Source: Carya illinoinensis (lineage: Eukaryota; Streptophyta; Magnoliopsida; Fagales; Juglandaceae). Taken from it: a stretch of 64,000 bases of DNA. A program made the translations under genes and the position numbers. Below the pieces are notes generated by a model. The model was not told the origin of the DNA and made no database searches. It worked only from the letters and a program-made list of their open reading frames with translations. This document shows positions 20,826 through 32,785 of this stretch, piece by piece. Every line of letters starts with the position of its first letter. The stretch's first letter is position 1. The stretch covers positions 28,628,001 through 28,692,000 of the forward strand of contig NC_056760.1 in the NCBI RefSeq assembly GCF_018687715.1, in the 5' to 3' direction.

Positions 20826-23459
20826 TTAGATTAGCAAATGTTGGATACAAGGAGGGACTCCCTCCAAACTAATGCTCTCCTCATAGAGTTTAAGTGCATC
20901 CTTAGCTAAACAATGGGCAATACTGTTAAAATTCTTAGATACAAGCATCACAAACCAGTTTTTTAATTTCTTAAGCATTGTTCTGGTGTCTTGAATAATC
21001 ATTCCTGCATAGCTCCAATTCACCTCTTCACCCTTGATCTGTTGAGCCACACTAAGAGAGTCTCCCTCCAGTATTATGTCCTGCAAATTCCGCCGGTTGC
21101 ATAGGATGACAGCCTTTAAGGCAGCAATAGATTCAGCTAACAAAGCATCAGGGAAAAGGTCTCTTTGGGATCTAAGGGTGGCAATCACATGGCCATTCTA
21201 ATCTCTAATAACCATCCCTATTCCCACTTTACACTGAATTCTGTCTACTGAAGCATCCCAATTGGCCTTGAACACGTTCAGAGGAGGGGCTGACTAGCTT
21301 TGAGCAGGTGAACCTTCTAGATTCTCCTTGCTACCTTGGAGACTGTTTGCTTCCTTATAATCAAGTGCTATCTGAGTAGCAGTTTTCACCACTACCTCTG
21401 GGGCTTCAAACTTGCCTTCGAAAACATATAGGTTCCTTCTCTTCCACAGTTGATAAGCTATGGAAGCAAAGATTGACATATCATTTTCATCCAATACTGA
21501 GAGCATATGGCATACTATATTTGTGAAGTTGGACTCGACCAACCTTTCTTTTTGTAGTTTCCTCGAGCTGACACCCCAGAAAGCTTGAGAAGAAGGGCAC
21601 ATCCATAAGGCATGTGTAGTAGTTTCAGGTTCTCTTGTGTAGATAGGACATAGTGGCGACTCCCTTATCCTCCTTCTATTCAGGTTTTGGTTTGTGGGCA
21701 GGGACTTATGAGAGGCTCTCCAGAGCATCATTTTGGTGGCATTTGGCACATTTATCTTCCAAAGCTTGTACCAGAAATCATTGTTTCTCAAACTGTTAGA
21801 GGCTTAACCTTTTAAACACACCTCTATCTCCCCTAGAAGGTGGTATGCAATCTTGACTGTGAAAAGGACATTCTTTGTGAGTCTCCAGATTAGTTGGTTT
21901 GAGCTCCTACTCAAGCTTATGGGAATTTTGCTAATAATGGTAGCTTCATTCACTGAGAAAACCTCCCTCAATATGGACAAGTTCCATGCCTTCTTTTGTT
22001 TGTCAACCAATTCACTCACTTACCAGCTTGAGTGCCTATCACTTAAAGGGGACTGAACTCGATATGAGGTGGGTTGGGGTATCCACTTGTCTCTCCCTAT
22101 GTAAACTGAGTCCCCATTTCCTATTCTCCAGAATAGGCCTTCTTCCAAGATTGGTTTAGCCTCCATAAAACTCTTCCAAAGGTAAGAGGCATTGCTGCCC
22201 ACCTTGCTATTCATGAAGTCAGTTCTTGAGAAATACTTTGCTTTTAGTACTCTGGCTGCTAGGGAGTGGGGTTGTTGGATGAGTCTCCATCCCTGCTTTG
22301 CTAGGAGGGCTATATTGAAATGATTAAAATCCCTATACCCCAGCCCCCCTTTAGTTTTTGACTGCCCAAGCTTCTTCCAAGGAAACCATTGAGTCTTGAC
22401 TTTGTCTCCTCTACTTCCCCACCATAAGTGTTGCATTAGCTTGTTGATAGCCTTTAGAATGGCCTTTGGAAGCTTAAAAATGCTCATGCAGTAAGTTGGG
22501 ATAGCTTGGACAATTGATTTTAGGAGGACCTCTTTACCTGACTGGGATATGAATTTCACCTTCCAGTTCTGGATTATGTTTCTAATAGAGTCCAATATAG
22601 GCCGGCTACTAGTTTATGCCTACCCACATACAAGGTAAGTCCTAAGTACTTCTCAAAGGCCATTGCTTCCTTCACTTGAGCTACTGTTAGAATGGTCTCT
22701 TTGTTAGCTGCACTGGTTTTCTTGGTAAAAAATATTGCTGTCTTTTCCATGTTTAACCTATGGCCATATGCATTTTGGTATGAGTTCAGGATCTTGAGTA
22801 GTCTACTCCATTCCAGGGCATTGGCTTTGCAAAAAAGCAGGCTATCATCTGCAAAAAAGAGGTGGTTAACCAATAGGGAGCCTCTGGCAAAAGGGAAGCC
22901 AGTTACTAGTCCTTTCTCTTCAACCTTATCTAGCAGTCCACCAAGGACTTTAGAGCACAGGATAAAGAGGTATGCGAATAGGGGATCCCCTTGCGTCAAA
23001 CCTCTGGTTGGGAGGAAGGTTTCTTAAGGTTCTCCATTGATGAGAAGAGAATACTTCACTGAAACTACACATTCCATGATAAGCTTAGTCTATGCTTCTT
23101 CAAACCCCATCCTTCTCAAGACAGCTTCCAAGAAGGCCCACTCTATTCTATCATAGGCCTTACTCATGTTCAGTTTCATGGCCATATACCCTTCTTTCTT
23201 GCTTCTCATCCTGTACTGCATTGAGTGCATGGCTTCATAAGCCACTATTATGTTATCTGAGATCAAACGGCCTGGAACAAAGACACTTTGTGCTGGTGAA
23301 ATAATGGATGGCAGGAAAGCTTTTAACCTGTTTGCAAGGACCTTGGCAACAATTTTATATAGAACATTACAAAGGCTTATAGGCTTGTACTCAGCAACTA
23401 AATCAGGGCATTTCTTCTTGGAAATTAAAACAATATAAGTGTCATTTACCTCACATATT
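20826..23459 (-). pseudogene. LINE ORF2, 3' half: RT, zf-RVT, RNase H
   Basis: Reading right to left, 23459-23090 carries EVNDTYIVLISKK, KPISLCNVLYKIVAKVLANR, the PGRLISDN box and KLNMSKAYDRIEW. Next come TQGDPLFAYLF and the catalytic box LFFADDSLLFCKA (about 22830-22870), here with both Asp residues. 22595-22020 is the GKEVLLKSIVQAIPTY region; 21791-21294 includes the zinc-binding region with CPIYTREPETTTHALWMCP. 21188-20826 is RNase H with LAESIAALKAV and AHCLAKDA. Frameshifts or stops near 23090, 22580, 22020, 21800, 21290 and 21190 break it into pieces. It is non-functional. Confidence 0.88.
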
Positions 23460-23640
23460 AGGGGTGAGTATCGGCCGGTCCGGATCGGCAAAACTGACCG
23501 GACCGGCCATTTCGGTTCGGACCGGACCGGGAGTAGGTCCGGTCGGTCTCGGTCCGAAATTCCTTGGACCGATTGGTTTCGGTCAAGTCTTGGTCCATGG
23601 GTTTTTTGCCCCGGACCAGACTGAACCGGACCGAATGAAT

Positions 23641-24560
23641 AATATATATTTTATTATTTATATAATATTTATAATTGTATATAATTATTTATAATTTTTA
23701 TCTAACCTAATAGGCTAATATTTATCATACTAATTTTTATTAATATTTATAATTTTATACTAATACTAATATTTATACTAACTTACTAAGACTAAGACTA
23801 AATCACTAACAGTCTAAATTAATAAATCACTACTAGTTATTACATGATATTTACATCTAGTTATTAGACTATACTAGATAAGTTAATAAACATTACTAAT
23901 TTACTATATACTAATAGACTAATAGTATTAGTATTAGTGTATTACTAATATATATTATATATAATATATATAATAGTATACTATTTGTTATATATATATA
24001 TATTAAATTAATATCTTTAAGTTATTATCTATTAGTACTAGTGTAACTACTAACTAGTGTTATTGCATATTATTAGTTAGTAGTTATTACATCTAGTTAT
24101 TAGACTATAGTAAATAAGTTAATAAATATTACTAATTCACTATATACTATAATACTAATAGAGTAATAGTATTAGTATATAATAAATTACTAATACTAAT
24201 AATATATATATAATAGTATACTATTAGTTATATATATATATATATTAAATTAATATCACAATATAATTATATAAGTATTAAATATATTCCCTTGGATATA
24301 AAAATAAATAAAAAAATTGTCAATTGATATACTCTAAGTCTAACTCTCTAAGTTAGGAATAATTAATAAATTAACAATTAACTAGTGATTTTTTTAGTGA
24401 GTTAATTAAATAATACACATTAAATAGTTTACTTAAATATATTTTTACTAACTTATTAATTATTTTTATTGTTTAGAATTAGAATTTAGAAGTGGAAAGT
24501 GAAAACACATCTCACATTCTCAATTAGAGTATTAGTCAATTCTGAATCTCTGATATTAGG
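23641..24560. other. AT-rich 5' non-coding part of hAT copy C
   Basis: Very AT-rich, dominated by TATTAGTA/ACTAATA words. A segment of about 180 bp is repeated: TTATTAGACTATA..TAAATTAATATC occurs around 23860-24015 and again at 24095-24255. No gene is supported. Confidence 0.5.
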
Positions 24561-24572
24561 GAGGGACTAAAA

Positions 24573-24753
24573 ACGGCGCCGTTATAGTAAAATTGGACCT
24601 AAATAGCGCCGTTTAGGCCCAGTTTTAGAAACTGGGTTGCATGAAACGGCGCCGTTTCACGCAACTCATATATTTTTTTTTTCCAAACTCTAATACTGAA
24701 ACGGCACCGTTTGGGGTTATTTTTAACCCCAAACGGTGCTGTTTCAGTATTAG
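24573..24753. repeat. Palindromic ACGGCGCCGT cluster and 30-bp hairpin
   Basis: The word ACGGCGCCGT or a near variant occurs at about 24573, 24604 and 24647. At 24690-24719 and 24724-24753 a 30-bp inverted repeat (CTAATACTGAAACGGCACCG and continuation) has a four-base TTTT loop and a single mismatch. The cluster lies between the AT-rich hAT 5' end and the first CT microsatellite, where a promoter could lie; that role is an inference. Confidence 0.75.
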
Positions 24754-24796
24754 ATTTTGGCTTCCCCCCCGATTCCCTCCCCTCCTCCTTCACTTC

Positions 24797-24800
<4 letters not shown>

Positions 24801-24868
<68 letters not shown>
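24801..24868. repeat. (TC)n microsatellite, 34 units
   Basis: Uninterrupted TC dinucleotides over 68 bp. The Ser-Leu and Arg-Glu repeat frames across it are artefacts. Confidence 0.95.
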
Positions 24869-24870
<2 letters not shown>

Positions 24871-25032
24871 AACTCAAATCAATTCGGAAAATCCTAGCCA
24901 TGTCGTGCGCACCCCCTCGGACCCCTCCAAACCGTAACCCATTGCCGTGCGGCGTGTCGTTGCCCCTCCGTCGCATCCCAACCGTTGCCCTGTACTCACC
25001 TCTTAAGCCCCTTCTTTGCAATACGAGGTGCC

Positions 25033-25034
<2 letters not shown>

Positions 25035-25081
<47 letters not shown>
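25035..25081. repeat. (TC)n microsatellite, 23 units
   Basis: A second uninterrupted TC run, 166 bp after the first. The intervening segment (24869-25034) is GC-richer and begins CAGAACTCAAATCAATTCGG; it could be a 5' leader of the hAT transcript, unproven. Confidence 0.95.
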
Positions 25082-25083
<2 letters not shown>

Positions 25084-25142
25084 TATATAATTTTTATATC
25101 TTAAATTCTGACCTATTAGTTATTATTTTTGTTAATTTGCTT

Positions 25143-25244
25143 GATAGTTGTGGATATTAGGCTTGTTTGTGTGCTGGATAGTTGTGGATTTTAGGATTGT
25201 TTGTGTGCTGGATAGTGGTGGATATTAGGGTTGTTTGTGTGCTA
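25143..25244. repeat. 34-bp tandem repeat, three copies
   Basis: Units starting GATAGTTGTGGATATTAGG at 25143, 25177 and 25211, each ending TTGTTTGTGTGCT, differ by only a few bases. Non-coding, within hAT copy C. Confidence 0.9.
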
Positions 25245-26579
25245 CGGACCTCCAATGTTTGTGACTTTCATGGCTTTCTACCTGATTGAACAAAATGATA
25301 TATATATATATATATATATCACTTATAAAAATATATATGCTGTTCGTTCTTTCTTGGTGGTTGAACTTCTATACTCTATTGTTCGGGAGATCCCAAAAGA
25401 AGAAGAAATAGAGGAATAAAGAAAGGTTTAGATGCCCAAACTGTATGTAAAAAAGAAAGAGGAAGTTTATGCTATTATTTTTTTAAAAAATTGGATGGCT
25501 AGATTTGGAGAGATAAAAACATTTTTTTTTTTTGATAAGTTGGAGAGATAAAAACATTTATCTCGATTTCAGGGGAAATAGATAGAATACTTCTAACATT
25601 AACTATTTGAAATCTTCATCAATTCACTAGCCAACATTTTCATCTTTCTTAGTAACACAATGATTATAAGAAATGATTTCATATTTGGCAGTAGATGGAT
25701 ACATTATACATTTGAGGAATTTAATTTGGTTGAGTTGTCAATTACTTGCACGAGAGGATGTAAAAAGTCTCAATCCCCATAATCTTTTAGGCTATATTTG
25801 GGAATGCAGTTATTCTTAAACTATTTATTATTAATTATAAATGATCTGAAATATTATGTATATCCAAATATAGCCTTAGAATTGATCTGAAAAATAATAA
25901 ATAATATTTTTTTAATAAAACTTATATATCATAAGATTATATTTAACCTTATTTCTTACTTTTTGTAAATAAATACTTTAAGGTCCAATATATTTTTTTC
26001 ATTAAGGTCCAATATATTGCATAGAGTTTTATGCCATGAGTTATGTTATATATATGTATATAAATATAAATTATATCTTTATTTATTTTTTCATTCTATT
26101 CAGGCCATCAACCTTAAATAGATTTTTTGTTTCTTGAAAAATAAAAAAGGATTGATGAGATCAAAAATAAAAGTAGGATGAAAGTATAATGTTATGCAAT
26201 ATTTTCTATTTTTGGCCATTTGCTTTCTTTTCTTGAGTTCTACCTAAAAAATTAACCCCTACCTCATATATCTTTGTTTAATAATATTAGAACTTATGTT
26301 TTAAGTTAGGGGTAAATAATATGGGCTATGATATTAGAACTTAAATGATATTTTGTAGTCTACTCAAGTTATTGGGCTATGGTATTTTAATTTTTATTTT
26401 TTTTACTAAAGTCACTGAGTCATATTGAATGTAGCACTTTATTGTTCAATTTGCTTTCTTATATATTTTTTTAAAGTATTGTTAAATAGTCTTTAAGTGA
26501 GATTGAATCGATTTAAATTTTATTATTTGTTGTTCTATAGAAACTTATTACACTAATTGTTGGTTGTTTATTTTTCTAG
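25245..26579. other. Non-coding 5' region of hAT copy C
   Basis: AT-rich, with a short (AT)n run at 25298-25318 and no supported gene. A T-rich stretch ends TTTTTCTAG immediately before the transposase ATG at 26580, which looks like a 3' splice site; an intron in the 5' leader is therefore possible. Confidence 0.4.
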
Positions 26580-28696
26580 ATGGATTCTTCAACTTCAACC
26601 AATGATGTGCAAGATTCAATATAAAGTCCAAATATGCCTCCGCCTCCACCCCCATCCAATGTAAGTGATAAATCTAACATTGGTGGGTCACAAAGTGGTA
26701 GAGTTAGGTCAATGATTTGGGATCACTTTACAAGAATACCTAAAGGTGATCCCACTAAACCTAGGGCTGCATGTCATTATTGTGGTGTTTCGTATGCATG
26801 TGATACAAAGATCAATGGTACAAAGTCTATGAAGCACCACATTGAGAAGAAATGTAAGAAATGTCCGTTAAAGAATACAGACAAGTCCCAGACGACTTTA
26901 GGTTGGAAGGTGGAGGGAGGTAGTGGTAGTGGGGGACTTGTGCCCATTGCATTTAGTGTTGAGGCTTGCCGATAAGTCTTAGCAGAGATGATTATTTTTG
27001 ATGAGTTGCCATTTAGATTTGTTGAAGGGAAGGGTTTCAGGAAGTTTATGCTTGTGGTTTGCCCTAAGTGGGTAGGGATTCCATCCCCGTTGGACAATTG
27101 CCAAGGATTGTTTTAACATGTTTATAAGGGAAAAAAATAAATTGAGAAGTGTTCTTGGCAACGAATTTCTCTCACCACGGATACATGGACATCCGTGCAA
27201 AACCTCAATTATATGTGTCTCACAGCACATTTCATTGATGATGACTGGAAGCTACATAAGAGGATTCTTTCATTTTCATTGGTTGAAAATCACAAGGGTG
27301 ATACACTTGGTAAATGGATAGAGTTGTGTTTGCATGATTGGAGGCGACCAAAAATACTTGCAATCACTTTTGATAATGCAAGTTCTAATAATGGGGTTGT
27401 TTCTTAATTTAAAAAAAAAACCAAGTATAGGAGGGATACGGTCTTGGAACATCAATTCTTGCATATTCGATGTTGTGCTCACATTTTGAATTTAATTGTA
27501 CGTGAGGGTTTGAAAGAATATGATGAGTCTATTGCAAAGGTGAGGGATGTTGTGAAGTATGTTAAATCCTCCCCTCAAAGGTGGAGTACATTTAAGAAAT
27601 GTGTGGGGTTGGAAGAGATTCAATGCAAAAGTTATGTTTGCCTAGATGTACCAACTAGGTGGAACTTCACCTATCTTATGTTGGAGAGGGTTGGAAAATT
27701 TAGAAAACTTTTGATCAGTTGGAGGAAGAAGATATGTGCTTTTTAAGTAGTATTGGAGATGATGATGATGAAGGTGATGTGGTGACTAGGAGAAAGTCAA
27801 AGAAGTTAGGGCCTCCCAATGCATCCGATTGGAATAAGGTACAGTTGTTTGAGAAGTTTTTTGCATTATTTCATGATGCAACTTTACGCTTTTCCAGGGG
27901 TGAGTATGTAACTTGCAGTACCTTTTTTACGGACTTGGTTACCATTAAAAATGCCATTAACATAGAGTGTGAAGAAGAAAGTCCCGTGGTGGGATTAATG
28001 GCATTAAATATGAAGCGAAAGTTTGAAAAGTATTAGGAGAATATGGATAATCAGAATATGTTGCTGTACGTTGGGATTGTCCTTGATCCTCGTTACAAGA
28101 TGCGATATCTTGACTTTGGATTGAGAAAAATGTATGCATATGATCAATAAAAAATCATTGATTTGAGTTGGAAGGTGAAAAATGCATTTATCCGCATGTA
28201 TGAGGCATACATCCAAAGTGAAGAAGGGAGTTCTCCTCAACGCACAAGTTCCCCACGTGAATATGCAAGTCCTCCCATAGATCAGTCTACGAATAGACAG
28301 GCTGCATTGATGGCCCAATTTAAGTAAGAGTTACAGTCAGAAGACTCTTTGGAAAGAAAGTCAGAGGTTGATAGATATCTAGCTGAAAAATGTGAGGATC
28401 AAGGTGATAGTTTTGACCTACTAAATTGGAGGAAGGTGAATTCAGTTAGATATCGCGTATTTTCAAAGGTTGCACGCGATGTACTTGCAATACCAGTATC
28501 TACTGTGGCCTCTGAATCTACATTTAGCACTGCGGGTCGTGTACTTGAACCTTTCTGAAATAGTTTAAATCCGATGATGGTTGAGGCTCTCATATGTGCA
28601 CAAAATTGGCTCCGTTCTTCCTCGACTCCAATAAGCCTCAGGACTTTAATGGATGAAGTAGAGGAATTTGAGAAGCAGATAGATATGGGTATGTAA
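26580..28696 (+). pseudogene. hAT transposase (BED finger, RICESLEEPER-like), broken
   Basis: The ATG at 26580 opens MDSSTSTND; a stop follows after 14 codons (26622). The next stretch has a proline run and a BED zinc finger: IWDHFTRIP, CHYCGVSYAC, then HHIEKKC (about 26715-26860). 27000-27700 corresponds to the catalytic region, with FDEL..RFVEGKGFRKF, LNYMCLTAHFIDDDWKLHKR, TFDNASSNN and FLHIRCCAHILNLIV. 28349-28690 is the C-terminal dimerisation domain: AIPVSTVASESTFSTAGRVL then CAQNWL. At least eight stops or frame changes are spread along it. Same family as copy B (10613-14166); about 690 residues would be usual. Not functional. Confidence 0.88.
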
Positions 28697-28950
28697 TCAA
28701 TTTACTTTTGATTTATTTTGTGTTATATTTTTTTTTTTTATCTTCTATATTATTTTAACTTTATTTAATTTGAGCTGTTTAAATTTTTTATGTATCAAAG
28801 GAGAACTTGTTGGGAAATTTGCTGATTCTGCAGAATGATCAAATTCAATGGCTACCGGCTCTTAACCCAATGTTGATGTAAGACCAAAAAGGTGAGACCA
28901 TGAGAAATTAGAATGATGGGATTGTGCTCACTAAAATCTATTTTTTTTTT

Positions 28951-29530
28951 CTAGTATTATTATATTCCCTTGGCTTTTTTATGTTTGTAAATATTTTCTT
29001 TTCTTTGTTGTGTTTTTATTTTTAAGTGCATGTGAATATATAAATCCATTTATCAATGTAAATGTTAGGACTTAGGAGCTTTAAACAAGTACTACAATAA
29101 TTAGGTAGGGATTGTGATCTTTAAACAGAATTAGTAACCATTTAAATCTATTTTTATGTTTTTTTTTCCAGTATTATTTCTTTCTCTTGGCTTTTTTATG
29201 TTTGTAAATATTTTCTTTTCTTTGTTATGTTTTTATTTTTAAGTGCATGGGAACATATAAATCCATTTATCAATGTAAATGTTAGGACTTGGGAGCTTCA
29301 AACAAGTACCACAATAATTAGAATGTGATTGTGATCTTTAAACAGAATTAGTAACCATTTAAATCTGTTTTTATGTTTTTTTTTTCCAGTATTCTTTCTT
29401 TCTCTTGGCTTTTTTATGTTTGTAAATATTTTCTTTTCTTTGTTGTGTTCTTATTTTTAAGTGTATGGGAATATATAAATCTATTTATCAATATAAATAT
29501 AAATGTTAGGACTTAGGAGCTTTAAACAAC
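28951..29530. repeat. 217-bp tandem repeat, about 2.7 copies
   Basis: Units start at 28951, 29168 and 29386 with C(T/C)AGTATT. Each carries CTTGGCTTTTTTATGTTTG, AAATCCATTTATCAAT and GGAGCTT(T/C)AAACAA. The third unit breaks off near 29530 where a LINE-like fragment begins. The array lies in the 3' non-coding part of hAT copy C. Confidence 0.9.
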
Positions 29531-29760
29531 TATCCATAGTCTTGTGACTCTTGTATGTTCATCAATCAACATATTAACAGTTGCATTTGATGGTAACAGA
29601 TCTGAAGATTGAAAATCCAGCAACTTTAACTTTTTTGAACTCCACCTCTTAGTCCACACTTTAATAGGCTTGACTCTTGCCACTTCCAATCTTCCAAAGG
29701 CCCAAAAGCAGCCATGTGTTTGAGTAAGTTTTTTGCTGAACAAACACTATTCCATGCATA
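29531..29760 (-). pseudogene. Short LINE ORF2 fragment inside hAT copy C
   Basis: On the minus strand the frame includes IKVWTKRW, FQSSDLLPSNATVNMLIDEHTR, with the spacing of the segment that follows the RT thumb in plant L1 ORF2 (compare VYIGRDKWIPQP in the LINE at 22130). Only about 75 codons are recognisable and both ends are cut. It abuts the end of the 217-bp array. No poly(A) or target duplication was seen, so how it arrived is unknown. Confidence 0.5.
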
Positions 29761-31178
29761 AGAATAATTCCCTTTGATCTCTAATTGTAGGAATAAGTAG
29801 CAGTATAATACTTGACTTTAATGGCTTTTGATTCTAACTCTTGATTGAGCTCATCTTGATTTGTTCAAATCTGAAACAGTAACCATTTATACTCTTTTCT
29901 ATTCTTATGTGGTTGGTGATGAGACTTTTTGCTAATCATAGATTTGTTTACACTTTACAAGATATTGTGAAAACACTGAAATGTTAAATACATGTCAAGC
30001 CAAAAAGTTGTAGGAGGCTAGGATCTACCCAGGCCTAATTGTATAATTTGGTTTTTGCATTGATGTAATTATGTTAATGTTTTATGCTATTGTTGGTCAT
30101 TTTTTTTAAAGTAATTTATGCTACTGTTAGTATGTTATAGTGCATTAGTACTTTTAATGTAAATTATTAAATATTATTTCTAGTCTTTGATAGTTCTTTT
30201 TTTTTAAACCTTTTAATTTTCAATTTTTAAATATGCATGGGAATGGATTTTTATTTTTCTTTCGTTTAGAATGCAGATTTGAATCATTTGATGTATGTAA
30301 GATACATGGAGGTAGATTTGAATCGTTTGCATTTTATCTGCATAGTGCTATTTTAATCAATTTTATTGTTCCATAGTCAGCTGCAGAATGTGGATTTATT
30401 TATGATATGAACTTCTGATTCAATCCAGCTCTAGTTTGCAAAGAACTTGAGCTATGAAATAAGAGATCCTTGCACTGCAGGAGACGTACAACAAGGGAAT
30501 TTAGAGTTTTACTGCACCTCTTGCTCTTGATCTGATATTATAAAGGTTTAAATTACACCCACTGGTTGTCAAAATCAATGCTCTTCCTCACCCACATTGT
30601 ATAAGGCTTTGCTATGCTAATTTGGCAGTTTCAACTACCCAATTTGTGTACCACATACTTGGCAACCAGTGGGTTAGTGTTCTCCTTACCCAATTTCCTC
30701 ACCCAATTTATTATTTATTAAGAATTGTTCTCCTTAATAAATAATAAGTATGTCATCTGGCTGCACAGTTAGTGTACTTCATAGATTTCAGCTGTATTTC
30801 TCTTTTTATTTTTATTTTTAAGACCTTTCTTGGTTTTTTTAGATAATGCAAGTTGCAAGTTGCAATTAAATTGGTTTGCTATATGAAAAATATTAAATAG
30901 TATATACTATGATTGATTGATCCCCTTGTTTAAATTGTTTGGATGTATATAGATTTTTGTTTTTTGGCAGTAAAATATTTTATTCAAATTTATTGTATAT
31001 AGATAACTTTTTTAATGGTTATTTTTAATTTTCTTTCTAAGTATTTTTTTGATATTTTTGGCTTCAAACTAGATAAATTGAGGCTAGATTTTAACTGTAG
31101 GGCTGAAAGTAATTCAAGAAAAAGATTGGGCCATTGGCCCATTTGGATGCCGGTCGGACCGATTGGACTGACCGGACC
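29761..31178. other. 3' non-coding part of hAT copy C
   Basis: No gene supported. 30590-30730 holds two related CCCA-TTTATTATT stretches and a TAATAAAT(A)A inverted pair. 31130-31178 carries GGTCGGACCGATTGGACTGACCGG-type subterminal words that continue at 41040 beyond the Athila-type element. Confidence 0.5.
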
Positions 31179-32529
31179 TGATGAGTGTGCAAAAGTGCAC
31201 TCTATATACCCTATTATTGGACTAAAATACTAAAATGTGAATAGAAATCATAGGAATTAATGTGTATTCTTAAATTGAATTTCTATTTACGTTGGGATAC
31301 TCCTAAGCAGTTTTTTTATGTCTAATTTCAGAGTTTATAAAAGAACAAGTCAAGCCCAGTCAAATTCAAAGGAGGATATTCGTGGGGTTTGAGAGCAATT
31401 TGGAAGAAAAGAAAAAGAAAAAAATCACAAAATGAAACCACAAGAAGTCCAAATCCGAAATTCGCTAGGAGACGGTCTGGACATACTTTAGTCTTTTGAC
31501 TGTATCTTTTTACTCACATATCGGATTGATGCGATTCTTGATGCATTGAAAAGCTATCTTAAAGGGCTATAACTTTGTCTCTAATAAGGATTTCCAAATT
31601 CGAACTCCTGAAGGCCGTACGTGGCTGCCAAGATAAGTCTTAAAATTTAGGCGATTTTTTTATGCGGAAATTAAGAGGACATTAAGGTTTCTTTTCTACC
31701 CTATATAAGCATATCATTAGCACGAAATGGAGGGGGAGGAAGAGGCACAAGAGGCAGATCTGAAGAGAGGAGAAAATCACTTCCATGGCCACCGTTCGTT
31801 TCAGTTTTTTCTGGAGATTTTTGTTGTCCATTATATTTATGGGTAACTAAATTCTCAAGTAGGGTTAGAGATGAACTTGCACATTAGATGGTATTTCTAA
31901 TTTATTCTTAATTCATGTATTTGATTTTCAATTGCTAAAACTCTTTTGTTTTATCATTCTCAATTTATCGTTGATGTTTTCTTCTCCGAATAATCATAGA
32001 ATTTATTCTGTTTATGGATTCAGTCATGCTTTTTCTATTGAATGGATTAGTTCTTCGATTATGTTTGGATCAATTATTTATCTATATTGATTTAGTTTTT
32101 TGTTGCAATATCGCTTCCTGAGTATATTGTCGTCATTGGATTTTATCAATAGGGGTAGTAATTCACGTTTTTTAAAACTGGTGAATGTTTTTTCAAAGGG
32201 TTACATTTGATTTAAGTCTGGTTTATAAATCTATACCTTCCGATTGGGAATTGCAGGAATTGAGTTATCCAATGAATTAAGAATAATTAAAATACCAGAT
32301 TTGTGCAAAGGATTCCCAACGCTCTACTGTTTGTCAAATTTGAGTACTTTTTCTGTTAATCACTTTACTTCACTTGAATTTACATTTAAAATTAATCTTT
32401 GTTCTCTATTACTTATTTAATATTTTTCTTTAGTTTCTTTGTTCCTCTTGCTATTCTTTTAATTTGTCTCCCTGTGGAATCGACACCCCAAAACTATGCT
32501 ACAACTACCGCGTTATTCTTTGGGCATAA
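31179..32529 (+). repeat. 5' LTR of the Athila-type element
   Basis: Starts TGATGAGTGTGC and ends near TTCTTTGGGCATAA; about 1351 bp. It agrees with the 3' LTR at roughly 96 percent over the first 200 bp by eye. CCTATATAAGCATATC at about 31700 is a good TATA-box candidate for the element's transcript. The exact 3' boundary is uncertain by a few bases. Confidence 0.88.
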
Positions 32530-32537
32530 CGCGGTAG
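32505..32537. repeat. 12-bp perfect hairpin at the 5' LTR/internal junction
   Basis: CTACCGCGTTAT (32505-32516) and ATAACGCGGTAG (32526-32537) are perfect inverted repeats around a 9-base loop TCTTTGGGC. The right arm straddles the LTR end and extends into the region where the primer-binding site should be. At the 3' LTR (about 41015-41042) only the left arm is present. Confidence 0.8.
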
Positions 32538-32785
32538 AAGAATTGTGAGATAGTTTTTCTTTTCAACAGTTTGTAAAGGCGGTAACTTCGTTCCTATTTT
32601 AGCTTGCTGCATCTTTTTTTTTTTTTTTCTTTTTCTTTTTGTAGTTTTTTTTAGTGTTGCATTTTTCTTTACCTTGCATGCACAGGTATAGAGACGCCTT
32701 GGGTCGGTTTGCTTGTAGACCTGTGTTAGAGTCTGAGTTTTATTTTTCTGATCATTTGTTTGATAATTCTTCCAATTCTGAGAAA
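32530..32785. other. 5' leader of the Athila-type element
   Basis: No gene. It contains a T-rich run at 32607-32650. I could not match a standard tRNA 3' end at the primer-binding position. Confidence 0.4.

Noticed and set aside
24599..25160. Frames of 98-149 codons with Ser-Leu or Arg-Glu repeats
   Set aside because: They are translations of the two TC microsatellites in hAT copy C.
31179..31183. Clean 5-bp target duplication for the Athila-type element
   Set aside because: GGACC upstream and GAACC downstream differ and the second starts four bases past the apparent LTR end, so I do not claim it.
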